This document shows, piece by piece, positions 1-7,438 of a stretch of DNA of 13,487 nt (the first letter of the stretch is position 1; the number at the start of each line of letters is the position of its first letter). Below the pieces are notes generated by a model. It was not told where the DNA came from. It did no database searches and saw nothing but the letters and a program-made list of their open reading frames with translations. The stretch lies in assembly GCA_964462945.1 (NCBI GenBank), contig CAYWZW010000105.1, positions 1-13,487 on the forward strand. Reading direction: 5' to 3'. This DNA comes from GCA-020343675 sp964462945. Lineage in GTDB: Bacteria > Planctomycetota > Phycisphaerae > Sedimentisphaerales > Anaerobacaceae. The translations under genes were made by a program, and so were the position numbers.

Positions 1-2
1 CC

Positions 3-86
3 AGGGGCAACATGACGGCGCCCGGCGGCTCGGGCAAGATGTACATCGACGACATTCGCCTGAATCGGCCAAGGACAGCTCCGTAA
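3..86 (+). CDS. 3' end of a secreted protein, carbohydrate-binding/LamG-like tail (partial)
   Basis: Only the last 27 codons are in the window; the frame enters from the left edge and stops at TAA 84-86. The visible end contains PGGSGKMYIDDIRL, a pattern I associate with the final strand of LamG or carbohydrate-binding beta-sandwich domains in secreted planctomycete proteins. Nothing can be said of the catalytic or main part of the protein. A hairpin at 139-171 follows and probably ends the transcript. The domain type is a family-resemblance inference from a very short segment. Confidence 0.6.
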   Translation, partial: RGNMTAPGGSGKMYIDDIRLNRPRTAP

Positions 87-138
87 GGGTAAACACGGCG
101 GCTTTTGGCGGCAGCGACATTGAGACTTGAAATAGTCT

Positions 139-171
139 GGGGCCTATACCGATTCATTCGGCATAGGCCCC
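139..171. terminator. hairpin between convergent genes, probable bidirectional terminator
   Basis: GGGGCCTATACCG (139-151) pairs with CGGCATAGGCCCC (159-171) around a 7-nt loop, with one mismatch (A opposite C). It is followed on the plus strand by a moderately T-rich stretch (AATTGTTTGACTTC). It lies after the stop of the left-edge gene and after the 3' end of the minus-strand lipoprotein gene, so it could serve both transcripts. The T tract is not perfect. Confidence 0.6.
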
Positions 172-245
172 AATTGTTTGACTTCTTCTCCTCGGTCGCG
201 CCCCATCGCATTCTGGGGGGGATTGACCGCAGAGTGTCGCGGACT

Positions 246-905
246 TCACCGTTGTGCCGGTATTCGAGGCGGCATGGTCTCGCATAGTTTCTTGATGATC
301 TTCTGGACCTGCTCGGATTGCTGAGGGGACAACGCCTGGCCTGCGACGCCGCCCAATATGCCGCCTATGATGCCGCCCGCGACCCTGTCGCGTGTATCAC
401 CGCCGGCAACAACAGCACCGGCAGTGGCACCCACGGCAGCTCCCAGAATCGTGGAGAAGGTTTTTCCCGTACTGCCCGATGCGCTGCCGGCCCATAAGAC
501 GCCGCCATCTTCGACACTGACGATTTTCGCCGTCATGTTTATTTCTTCTTTATAAGTCGGTATGTTGATGAGCATCACGGCCGGCACGTTCAGGATATTG
601 CCCGCCTTGGCGGCATCCTCGTCGCTGGTGACATCAGATGCCTGAAATTCCTGCTCTTTCAGCAGCGCCTGGACCTTCGCCCGCTCGACGGGCGTGTACC
701 CTCTCTTGAGCAGCTCCATGACAAAGAAGTCTCCGATCTGGTTCTTGACCGGGTCCCCTCGTACCGCACCGGAGACTTCAAGGACAGCGACCTTGTCGAG
801 CGTGCTGAAATTGAAGCCGGCCCTGGAATAGCTCTCACCTTTACCCGTAGCACAGCCGCCGGCCGCCAAGACTGCCAACAATGTGCACACACATGCTGTT
901 CTCAT
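246..905 (-). CDS. CsgG/LpoB-like outer-membrane lipoprotein with glycine zipper
   Basis: 219 residues. The N-terminus is a short lipoprotein signal with lipobox AAGGC (Cys18). Residues ~35-120 (DKVAVLEVSGAVRGDPVKNQIGDFFVMELLKRGYTPVERAKVQALLKEQEF, split here only by reading) have the alternating pattern of the CsgG/LpoB/TolB-N type: a 'VAVL' strand, a 'D.F...L..RGY.VVER..V..LLKEQ' helix-turn, then a strand near NVPAVMLINI. Around residues 160-195 there are Gly/Ala-rich stretches (GAAVGATAGAVVAGG and GGIIGGILGGVAG) typical of glycine-zipper membrane insertion. A strong GGGAGG ribosome site lies 8-10 nt before ATG 903-905. It is divergent from the selenoprotein cluster with its own candidate promoter. 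The exact subfamily and any partner are unknown; a role in envelope assembly or secretion is inferred from fold resemblance. Confidence 0.75.
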   Translation of the reverse strand: MRTACVCTLLAVLAAGGCATGKGESYSRAGFNFSTLDKVAVLEVSGAVRGDPVKNQIGDFFVMELLKRGYTPVERAKVQALLKEQEFQASDVTSDEDAAKAGNILNVPAVMLINIPTYKEEINMTAKIVSVEDGGVLWAGSASGSTGKTFSTILGAAVGATAGAVVAGGDTRDRVAGGIIGGILGGVAGQALSPQQSEQVQKIIKKLCETMPPRIPAQR

Positions 906-964
906 AGTCTAATACCTCCCGCAAAACAAATCGAACAATAAAGCACAAGTTCACGCTCGGTGGT

Positions 965-992
965 ATTTAATTGATTCATATCCTGCTGTCAA
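965..992 (-). promoter_or_regulatory. candidate sigma-70 promoter for the minus-strand lipoprotein gene
   Basis: On the minus strand, a perfect -35 TTGACA (987-992) is followed after 16 bp by TTAAAT (965-970, four of six matches to TATAAT). It would give a leader of about 50 nt before the ATG at 905. It sits in the divergent intergenic region whose other end holds the selenoprotein promoter. The rest of 906-1189 shows no convincing gene: the short frames lack ribosome sites. Confidence 0.5.
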
Positions 993-1189
993 TCTTTATT
1001 TGCCGCGTTTTTGCTCGTGCAGCGTGTATTTCAAAACCCACGCCAACGGCGCTCGCGGCGCAATTCTGTGCCAATATCAGACGTGGCAAGTATTCTCACT
1101 GCAAAACAACGCATTCTACGCTGCGAGAATCGAGTCAAAATACAGGAAGGGCCGGGATTTGCGAAAAATTGTGAAATACTATGAAACGT

Positions 1190-1218
1190 TTGACATTGCG
1201 GATAGTCTCATGTAGTAT
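1190..1218 (+). promoter_or_regulatory. candidate sigma-70 promoter for the selenoprotein cluster
   Basis: A perfect TTGACA (1190-1195), a 17-bp spacer, then TAGTAT (1213-1218, four of six matches to TATAAT). The predicted start near 1225 gives a ~60-nt leader before the first selenoprotein gene. The sequence upstream (1141-1185) is A/T-rich, which fits an UP-like context. Confidence 0.6.
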
Positions 1219-1285
1219 GAGCTTTAGCGGTTGCATCACGGCGGAATTGAGCTTGTTCGGACTCTTGTGCGAAAGGAGCTAAATT

Positions 1286-2947
1286 ATGAGAGGAAAACCG
1301 TTTTTCTGGGGGTTGCTGCGCAGCAGCGTCGTGCTATCGTGTCTGCTGCTGATGTGGCTTGCCTTCGGCTGCAAGGAGAAAACCGAGCAGACCGGCAGCC
1401 AGGAGCGGACCAGAGAGGTCGCCGGCGAGCAAGTGACCAAAGAAGCGGGCATCGAAGAACAGCCCGGCCAACTCGTATTTGATCTTGATGAAGTTTCCGT
1501 CTTCGACCTGAGCAGCGACATATCGCGGGATTTTGTCAGAGGCCAGTTGACCCTCTGCTATGACCAGCCCGACAAAGTCCGGCCAGGTCAGTATCCACAT
1601 TTTAAGTCCGCCAGGCCCATCCATGGAATGATCAATTTCGCAGGGAAGACCGTAGGACAATCCCCGCCCCGCATGTACTATCATCTGGCCATTGACGAAT
1701 CGGCCGGGACCGGAACGGGGTACGACCGGCTCTATTTCGACCGAAACGGCGATGGCGACTTGGCTGATGAGAGACCGCTAATGCCTCTGAAGGACCCGCC
1801 CAAAGCCGCACTGATGCAGTATTCGTCCACCGAGCAACAGGTCTGCTTCGAGAGTCTTGAGGTGACCTTTGACTTTGGCTCCGCTGGCACACATCCAGTG
1901 GAAATCATGGCGCGACTGATTGCTCGCCAGCAAGATCCCCAGTTGACCTTCTTTGCTACAAAAGTGCGCAAAGGCGAAATCAAGATCGGCGACGCCAAAC
2001 ATGACGCCGTGCTCGGACATAGCTACGTCTTTGGGACGCCGTTTGATCGGCCGGGCACCACTTTCCATTTAATCCCGAAAAGCGACCCGCAGAATCCACC
2101 GCGCTGGTGGGGATCAGACCAGTTAAATTCAATACATGCTATCGGCGGAGCGTATTATCGCTTTGCGACTACGGCGCTGGGCGATAAGTTATTCGCACGG
2201 CCCTACGAAGGCGAATTGGGGACGTTCGAGGTCGGCCCAGGCGGGCGCGATATTCAGGAAGTCTCGATTCAGGGTTCGCTGCGTTCTGAGAATACGGCCG
2301 TTGCCGTTGGAGACGGGATGGAACGTGGGTGGCCCAAGCCGACCAAGAGCTGCCGGGTGCCGGTCGGTGATTATCTGCCGGCGTACCTGAGGCTGACCTT
2401 TGGACGGCTAAGTATTTTCATATCGGAAAATTATCATACTGACGGTCGGCCCAGTAGTCGAGGATCACGTTCCTACGTCTATGGAATAAAGATTCGGCAG
2501 AACAGGCCATACATCTTCGACCTTTCAAACAAGCCGGATGTGTTGTTTGCTACCCCGGCGAAAGATCAACGAATCAAATTGGGCGACCAGTTGCAGGTCA
2601 AAGCCGTCCTGATAGACCCCGGGCTGGACATCATGATTCGTGGCCTCGACGACACTTCGCGAAAGGAGAAAAAAGAGTTCACCACGCCTGACGGCCAGAA
2701 ACACAGCTTTGAAAGAAACGTATCGCTCGATCCCAAAGTCGTGATCACACGGGCCGATGGCCAGCAGGTCGCCGAGGGCGTCATGCCCTTTGGCTGAGAC
2801 GGCACGTGCGGGTACTCGTGGCGAGTACCCACCGACCTGAAACTCAGCGGCAACGAAGAAACCTTCACCATCCGCGTGCTCTACGATACGCAGGAACTCT
2901 ACGGCAAAGTAGCCGGAACGCGCCAGATCGTGATCTGCCGGGAGTAG
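1286..2947 (+). CDS. selenoprotein 1: Sec-containing lipoprotein, U504-D-G-T-C508 (in-frame TGA 2795-2797)
   Basis: 553 residues if TGA 2795-2797 is read as selenocysteine (U504), ending at TAG 2945-2947. AGGAG (1274-1278) lies 7 nt before the ATG. A hydrophobic signal ends at LAFGC (Cys29), a slightly atypical lipobox, so probable lipid anchoring. Residues 152-162 form a Ca-binding-like loop (DRNGDGDLADE). From residue ~357 (RVPVGDY) to the end it shares two beta-rich modules with the next two genes; the second starts at IKLGDQL (430) and ends FG-U-DGTCGYSWRVP. About 36 residues follow, with a Cys near the end (ICRE). A SECIS-like hairpin occupies 2810-2830. Conventional calling would end it at residue 503. 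The function is not known; a Sec/Cys redox pair facing the periplasm is inferred. Confidence 0.85.
2810..2830 (+). promoter_or_regulatory. SECIS-like hairpin of selenoprotein 1
   Basis: GGGTACTCG (2810-2818) pairs perfectly with CGAGTACCC (2822-2830) around a TGG loop (2819-2821). There are 21 nt between the TGA (2795-2797) and the loop, within the 16-37 nt range I recall for bacterial SECIS elements, and the loop carries G. It lies inside the coding sequence, as bacterial SECIS elements do. The same position and loop recur in the next two genes. Confidence 0.85.
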
Positions 2948-3017
2948 GCTGCCTGAAAGTTGAGAATAGTAGGGAGTTTTTGAGTTTTTCTTGTAACGAC
3001 CCCGGTTCCTTGCCGTC

Positions 3018-3023
3018 TATAAT
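3018..3023 (+). promoter_or_regulatory. candidate -10 box before selenoprotein 2
   Basis: A perfect TATAAT lies in the 134-bp gap between selenoprotein genes 1 and 2. There is no good -35 at 16-18 bp; TTGTAA (2991-2996) is 21 bp away. A start near 3030 would coincide with the first base of the 3031-3056 hairpin. It may be an internal promoter, with the gene also read from the upstream promoter. Confidence 0.4.
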
Positions 3024-3030
3024 GATATAT

Positions 3031-3056
3031 GCGTAAGCCGGCAAGCGGCCTTACGC
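3031..3056 (+). promoter_or_regulatory. 5'-leader hairpin of selenoprotein 2
   Basis: GCGTAAG (3031-3037) pairs with CTTACGC (3050-3056), continued by CCG/CGG across a one-base bulge, with loop GCAAG. It lies between the TATAAT at 3018 and the ribosome site at 3071-3075, so a transcript from that promoter would start with it. It has no following T tract, so it is not an evident terminator. A role in mRNA protection or regulation is inference. Confidence 0.5.
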
Positions 3057-3081
3057 CAAGGGCGAAAAATGGGAGCCAACC

Positions 3082-4488
3082 ATGAGCTACACACAGATCG
3101 ACAAACGCAGATTCACGGATTCGCTCATCACCGTCTTGCTGCTTTTGGGAACCAGAGCATGCCTCTGCCAAGCCCAGGAACCCAGCAAGCCAGATTCGGC
3201 CCTGGGCGAGTTGAGGCTGGAGGGCAAGGATGTTGAGCGGCTGGTTCTGCGCCGAAATGATGGTCACACGGAAACACTCAAAAACCCCGAGGAAACCATT
3301 AGGTTGCCAGCAGGCGAATATCTGCTGCAAGACGTCCGTTTGAAGGGCGCTTACATCCGGAGTCGCAGCGCCGGTAGTGAGCGGATAACGATAAGGGCGG
3401 GCCAGCAGGAAGTCCTCAAAGTCGGCGCTCCACTGGTCCCAACGCTCAAAGTGCAACGCCAGGGTCGGATTTTGCGGCTCAGCTATGAGCTGCTCGGCGT
3501 GGGCGGCGAAGCCTATACTAACGGGGACAGGAGCAAACCGCCGACTTTTGCCGTTTACAGGGGACAGAGGAAAATTGCCTCCGACAAATTCGAGTTCGGC
3601 TGAGGCGGCACCTGCTCGTACTCGTGGCGAGTACCTCCAACAGTATTCGGCAAGCTGCAAATTGTACCTTCCGCGGATCTTGGTGAAATGGGACCGCAAC
3701 AGGGCGAAGCGGCGAGTTTTGACTGGAAGTGGTATTACTCAGCAGCGGGATCGCTTATTTGGCTGGCATTGATTCTCGCGCTTGTCGTTCCTAAGGCAAA
3801 CTGTGATCTACGTATTCTACTGATCCTCGCCCCTCTGGTGATTGTGAATTTGCTCTGGCTGGCATTCAAGAAACTCTCGGGGATGCCTTTCTCATCTGCA
3901 TCTCAGTTCGATACGGTATTTCACTCTATGGCCGTGGGTATAGCGGGATTGTGGTTGATCGCGAACTATTTTCACGGGTTCGGAGGTTTTGTACGATTCC
4001 TGATATCTTTGGGGATCTTAGTGGCAGTTGCGTGTTTGGGCGTTTTGTCCTACTCCTTCGAGCTCCCGGAAGAGACGGCTCTGTTCTTAGCCCTGCTTGT
4101 TTTTATGGCTCTCACAATGCTGACAGCAATGACTGTGTCGCAAAGACTCTGCAGGGGAAAGTACCGTCCTGTCTGTTTCATGCTTTGGCTGGCTCTATGG
4201 ACCCTTCTGGTTAGTTCGGTTGCCATGTTTGGATTTATCGTTGTCGGTTCGATAATCACGTCGTCAAAACCGGACCTTTCTGAAGGCATAATGATAGTCG
4301 TCCAGGGAGGATTGACATTTGGATTGTGTCTTTACGTGCTGAATTTGCCTTTTATGATCCTGGGATTTGCCCATCCTTTCTTCCGCGAGCGGTTTTGTGC
4401 CTGTCTGGGTCTCCAATCGGTGCCCGGAGGCTTGGCAAGCCGGACCGAGGAAAACACCGAAGTGGTGTCTTTCTGCGAAGAAAATTGA
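3082..4488 (+). CDS. selenoprotein 2: periplasmic Sec domain fused to a seven-helix membrane domain, U174-G-G-T-C178 (in-frame TGA 3601-3603)
   Basis: 468 residues with TGA 3601-3603 read as Sec. The frame before it (173 codons) and the frame of the downstream membrane part are the same, with no other stop between. GGGAG (3071-3075) lies 6 nt before the ATG. The signal peptide has its hydrophobic core at residues 15-29, with likely cleavage after CQA31. Beta-rich modules start at RLPAGEY (74) and LKVGAPL (112), ending KFEFG-U-GGTCSYSWRVP. Residues ~218-445 hold about seven hydrophobic helices, e.g. IWLALILALVV, LLILAPLVIVNLLWLAF, FLISLGILVAVACLGVL, LFLALLVFMALTML. The gene ends with a normal TGA (4486-4488), showing that TGA is also a stop here. 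If TGA 3601 were a stop, the membrane half would lack a good ribosome site. The membrane domain is not one I recognise; an electron-transfer or anchoring role is possible. Confidence 0.82.
3618..3634 (+). promoter_or_regulatory. SECIS-like hairpin of selenoprotein 2
   Basis: GTACTCG (3618-3624) pairs with CGAGTAC (3628-3634) around a TGG loop (3625-3627), a perfect 7-bp stem. There are exactly 21 nt between TGA 3601-3603 and the loop, identical to the other two genes. Relative to selenoprotein 3, the second and third pairs from the base (T-A, A-T) are replaced by C-G and T-A, so pairing is kept while sequence changes. Confidence 0.85.
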
Positions 4489-4625
4489 CAATTTGAGGAA
4501 AAAATATCGGGGAAGGTCCGAGAACAACCGTTACTTTTTCGTTGAATCTGTGACTTTTTGGAATAGTGAGACGAAGGGACGCACTCCATATAACCAAGAA
4601 ACACCCTTTTTGGGAGGCAACCGGA

Positions 4626-6056
4626 ATGCGAAACATTGCACACATTTGCCTGGCCGTGGGCATCGGCCTGCTTGTTATGACATCGCAGGCCCCGGCCCAG
4701 GAGGAGCAGTGGCTTCAATATCACTCCGCCCGCGAGCCCGGCCTGCTGGGCGGCGGAATGCAGCCCCAGACGCTCGATCTGAGCACCGAAAAGCCATCTG
4801 GTGTGGACTTGCCGCAGTTCAAGGTAGAGAGCCCCTTCTTCGCCAAATGGTCAACCCCCATGGCCAAAACCGGCTATCTGTGGATAGCCCTGGATCGGAC
4901 ACACAAACAGGGACCGTATGACCTGTTATATATCGACTCAAACGGGAACAGCCGGCTGGACGACGAAACCGCGGCGGCAGCTTATCGGATGATGGACCAG
5001 AACAACGCGTACTTCGGACCCGTGAAGGTGATTTTCCAGATCGAGGATGGGCCTGTAACGTATCATCTGAATTTCAGGTCGTATGCCTACGACGAGCGCA
5101 ACCGGGGACTTTACGCATCGTCCGGCGGCTGGTACGAGGGCGACATTACCGTTGGGGCAGAGAAGAGGCACTGCGTTCTTTTCGACTACAATGCAAATGG
5201 GACGTTCGATGACAAATCCACCAATGCCGCTGAGTGTGACCGGATGCGAATTGGCAAACAAGGCGATCAAGACACACGCTTTGTAGGCAATTACATCGAA
5301 GTTGACGGTGTGCTGTACCAGCCTGAAATTGCCCGCGATGGGGCGTGCATAAAGCTCACGAGGGCCGAGGACATGAAATTCGGGAGCGTTCGGCTGCCGG
5401 AGGCCGTCACGCAGCTCTCCGCCAACGGTGAGAACGGATTGTTTACGCGCAAGCCCGAAAAAGGCATCGCTTCGCTGCCGGTGGGCCAATATCGCATCTA
5501 CGACTGGCTCATTGATCGCGAAGACGACAAAGGTACACAATGGAGACTGCAAGGCAGCGGGGCTGCTGAAACAAGCGTTTTTGATATCGCCGAGGGCCAA
5601 GAGACCGTGCTCTCGATTGGCGAGCCGATTGTCGCTGCGCTCGACACATCTGAAAACGAAGGAACACATTCGTTTAGACACATGCTGAAGGGCCGGGACA
5701 GCGAACGTATCGAGCTGACCCGCGACGGCGCTCAGCCGCAAGCCCCGAAGGTGCGTATCAGAAGCGCAGACGGCGCGTATGACCGCACGTATAGCTTCCA
5801 ATATGGCTGAGGCGGCACATGTTCGCTCTCGTGGCGAGAGCCCAAGAACGTGGCGGGCCCATTCACCGCAACCGTCGAAGTAGCCGGGCCGTTCAGGATC
5901 GAAGGCAAACCATGCACGATGGCGGCAACCCGGCCCCCTGCGGCCACCGCAGAAGAATCTGCTAAATCGAGAAACCGGATAGTGGTCCTGGTCATCGGTA
6001 TTATTGCTGTTGCAGCCGCCGGATTTGCGGTTTATAAGAAAAAAGCAGCAGTTTAA
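4626..6056 (+). CDS. selenoprotein 3: C-terminally anchored secreted protein, U395-G-G-T-C399 (in-frame TGA 5808-5810)
   Basis: 476 residues with TGA 5808-5810 read as Sec; stop TAA 6054-6056. ATG 4626 is preferred over the in-frame ATG at 4566 because GGGAGG (4612-4617) lies 8 nt before it and it opens a clean signal peptide cleaved after APA24. Two Asp/Asn-rich loops, YIDSNGNSRLDDE (102-114) and LFDYNANGTFDDK (185-197), resemble Ca-binding loops and match the loop in selenoprotein 1. The shared modules follow: SLPVGQY (283), LSIGEPI (329), then FQYG-U-GGTCSLSWREP. After the motif come an Ala/Pro linker and a final membrane helix (IVVLVIGIIAVAAAGFAVY) with a KKK tail, so the bulk is extracytoplasmic. 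Without readthrough the anchor is lost. The function is unknown; envelope redox activity is inferred. Confidence 0.85.
5825..5841 (+). promoter_or_regulatory. SECIS-like hairpin of selenoprotein 3
   Basis: GCTCTCG (5825-5831) pairs with CGAGAGC (5835-5841) around a TGG loop (5832-5834), a perfect 7-bp stem, 21 nt after TGA 5808-5810. Compared with selenoproteins 1 and 2, two adjacent pairs are exchanged on both arms, direct covariation evidence for a functional RNA structure. Confidence 0.85.
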
Positions 6057-6111
6057 CTGAAGCGAGCACTCGGACGTTGAAAGCCCGCAAAAGCCGGCAA
6101 GGAGGTTTCTT

Positions 6112-7434
6112 ATGCGCGGAAATAAGATAGCCATTACGGGGGCGCGTCTGGCGATTGTGGTTGCCATTGGTCTTATCGACCAGGCGGCTGTCTCACCAAC
6201 CTGTGCCGAGTTACCGGATATTACGGGAGCCAAGCTGATTGAGGCGGTTAGAATTGGTGATTCTTTACACAGAAATGTTGATTGCAAGTACACTGTAGAT
6301 GAGCAATTCAACAAGGCCCTAAACGAAAAACACGGAATGCCTCTAAAACGCAACTTAGAGATACATTGGCGGCGCGAAGGAATAAAAGAATACACCGATA
6401 CAACAGTGAACGACGGCAAGCTTATCCTCGGCAAGCCATTTCGGTTTATTCTAACTTTCGATGGCGAAGGACGTAAGCAGTGGACACCAAATGAGAACAA
6501 AGGCGACGTTTTCAAAGAGCGACATATACACGCCTGGCCTGTCCCGATTGACTTTGGAATGACGCTTTTCAACCGAGACAAGAAGTTAGGCGAATCCTTA
6601 GCTGATTGTGAGATTACCACCCTCAAACAGGACCAATGGCAGGGACATGAATGTTATTTTGTGCGGGCCACTCAACTGGACGGCGCCAAAGTAGAGGTTT
6701 GGATAGATCCCGAAATTGGATGGAGAGCAAGACGTACACGCTATTGGGGGCCGGACGGCCTAATCTGGTATGAAGCCTTTGGTGAGTTCAAAGATTGTGG
6801 AAATGGGGTATGGTTCCCGGTAGAAGGCGAATTCAGGCTTTATGGGCGTGATCCCTCTTCCGGGCAGCGCGTTGTCGACATTGAAAGAAGGTTGAAGGTT
6901 GAGCAAGTGAAAATCAATGCAGACTTGACGCAAGAAGACTTTGACATCCAATTTCCACCGGGGACGTATGTTTACGACCATAGCCGCGCTGTAGGATATG
7001 TTGCTGCAATGCCTTCTGCCCAATTAACAGGCAAATCCTTGCCCAACATGAAGGAATTTGCCGTTGGCTCAGATCCCAATCAGGCCAAAAACAAGATGAT
7101 CCTCGTCTGCTTCTGGGACATGGAGCAGCGGCCGTCGCGGAATTGTATTACGCAATTAGCCAAACAGGCGGAGCAGTTGAGAGAGAAAGGTGTAGCCGTC
7201 GTAGCAATACAAGCCTCAAAGATCGATGAGAATGGACTTCGCGAATGGGTGAAGAATTCCAACATCCCCTTCGCGGTCGGGATGGTTCAGGGGGATGCCG
7301 AGAAGGTCCGTTTCACCTGGGGTGTGCAATCTCTTCCGTGGCTGATTCTGACCGATAGCAAACACATCGTCCGAGCAGAGGGATTTTCCATAGCTGAACT
7401 CGGAAATAAATGTCAACTCATTTCAGGAGAGTAG
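6112..7434 (+). CDS. secreted protein: LolA-like N-terminal domain plus thioredoxin-fold domain without CxxC
   Basis: 440 residues. AAGGAGG lies immediately upstream with ideal spacing; the gene starts 55 nt after selenoprotein 3 and ends 4 nt before the next gene, so it is probably in the same operon. A signal peptide spans ~1-31 (cleavage near CAE). Residues ~35-300 are beta-rich with '..WIDPEIGWRARRTRYWG' and 'FPPGTYVYD', resembling LolA-like outer-membrane lipoprotein-sorting folds. Residues ~315-440 form a redoxin-type fold: strand ILVCFWD, helix, strand VAVVAIQAS, cis-Pro segment SLPWLILTD (P409), then GFSIAEL. The place of the usual WCxPC is taken by DMEQRPSRNC (336-345), so the two active-site cysteines are absent; only Cys333 and Cys345 are near. 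The last residues after AEL diverge from the paralogous end in the next gene and may reflect a small frameshift. Confidence 0.75.
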   Translation: MRGNKIAITGARLAIVVAIGLIDQAAVSPTCAELPDITGAKLIEAVRIGDSLHRNVDCKYTVDEQFNKALNEKHGMPLKRNLEIHWRREGIKEYTDTTVNDGKLILGKPFRFILTFDGEGRKQWTPNENKGDVFKERHIHAWPVPIDFGMTLFNRDKKLGESLADCEITTLKQDQWQGHECYFVRATQLDGAKVEVWIDPEIGWRARRTRYWGPDGLIWYEAFGEFKDCGNGVWFPVEGEFRLYGRDPSSGQRVVDIERRLKVEQVKINADLTQEDFDIQFPPGTYVYDHSRAVGYVAAMPSAQLTGKSLPNMKEFAVGSDPNQAKNKMILVCFWDMEQRPSRNCITQLAKQAEQLREKGVAVVAIQASKIDENGLREWVKNSNIPFAVGMVQGDAEKVRFTWGVQSLPWLILTDSKHIVRAEGFSIAELGNKCQLISGE

Positions 7435-7438
7435 GACG

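Noticed and set aside
246..248. TGA stop of the CsgG-like lipoprotein as a Sec codon
   Set aside because: No hairpin at the expected distance and no conserved protein after it; the gene has a normal length.
3688..4488. Membrane half of selenoprotein 2 as a separate gene
   Set aside because: It is in the same frame as the upstream part, has no good ribosome site, and the 28 codons between TGA and its ATG contain the conserved GGTCSYSWRVP motif.
2795..5810. In-frame TGAs as sequencing errors or pseudogene stops
   Set aside because: Identical context in three divergent genes, conserved coding after each, covarying hairpins and a nearby tRNA-Sec make this untenable.
5850..6056. C-terminal anchor of selenoprotein 3 as a separate small gene
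   Set aside because: It starts at a GTG with no ribosome site and is the in-frame continuation after the Sec codon, including the GGTC motif just upstream.
4938..6626. Long open frame of 562 codons on the minus strand opposite selenoprotein 3
   Set aside because: It is antisense to a gene with signal peptide, ribosome site and homology to its neighbours, crosses the next gene too, and shows low-complexity Arg/Ser/Cys-rich translation without a ribosome site.
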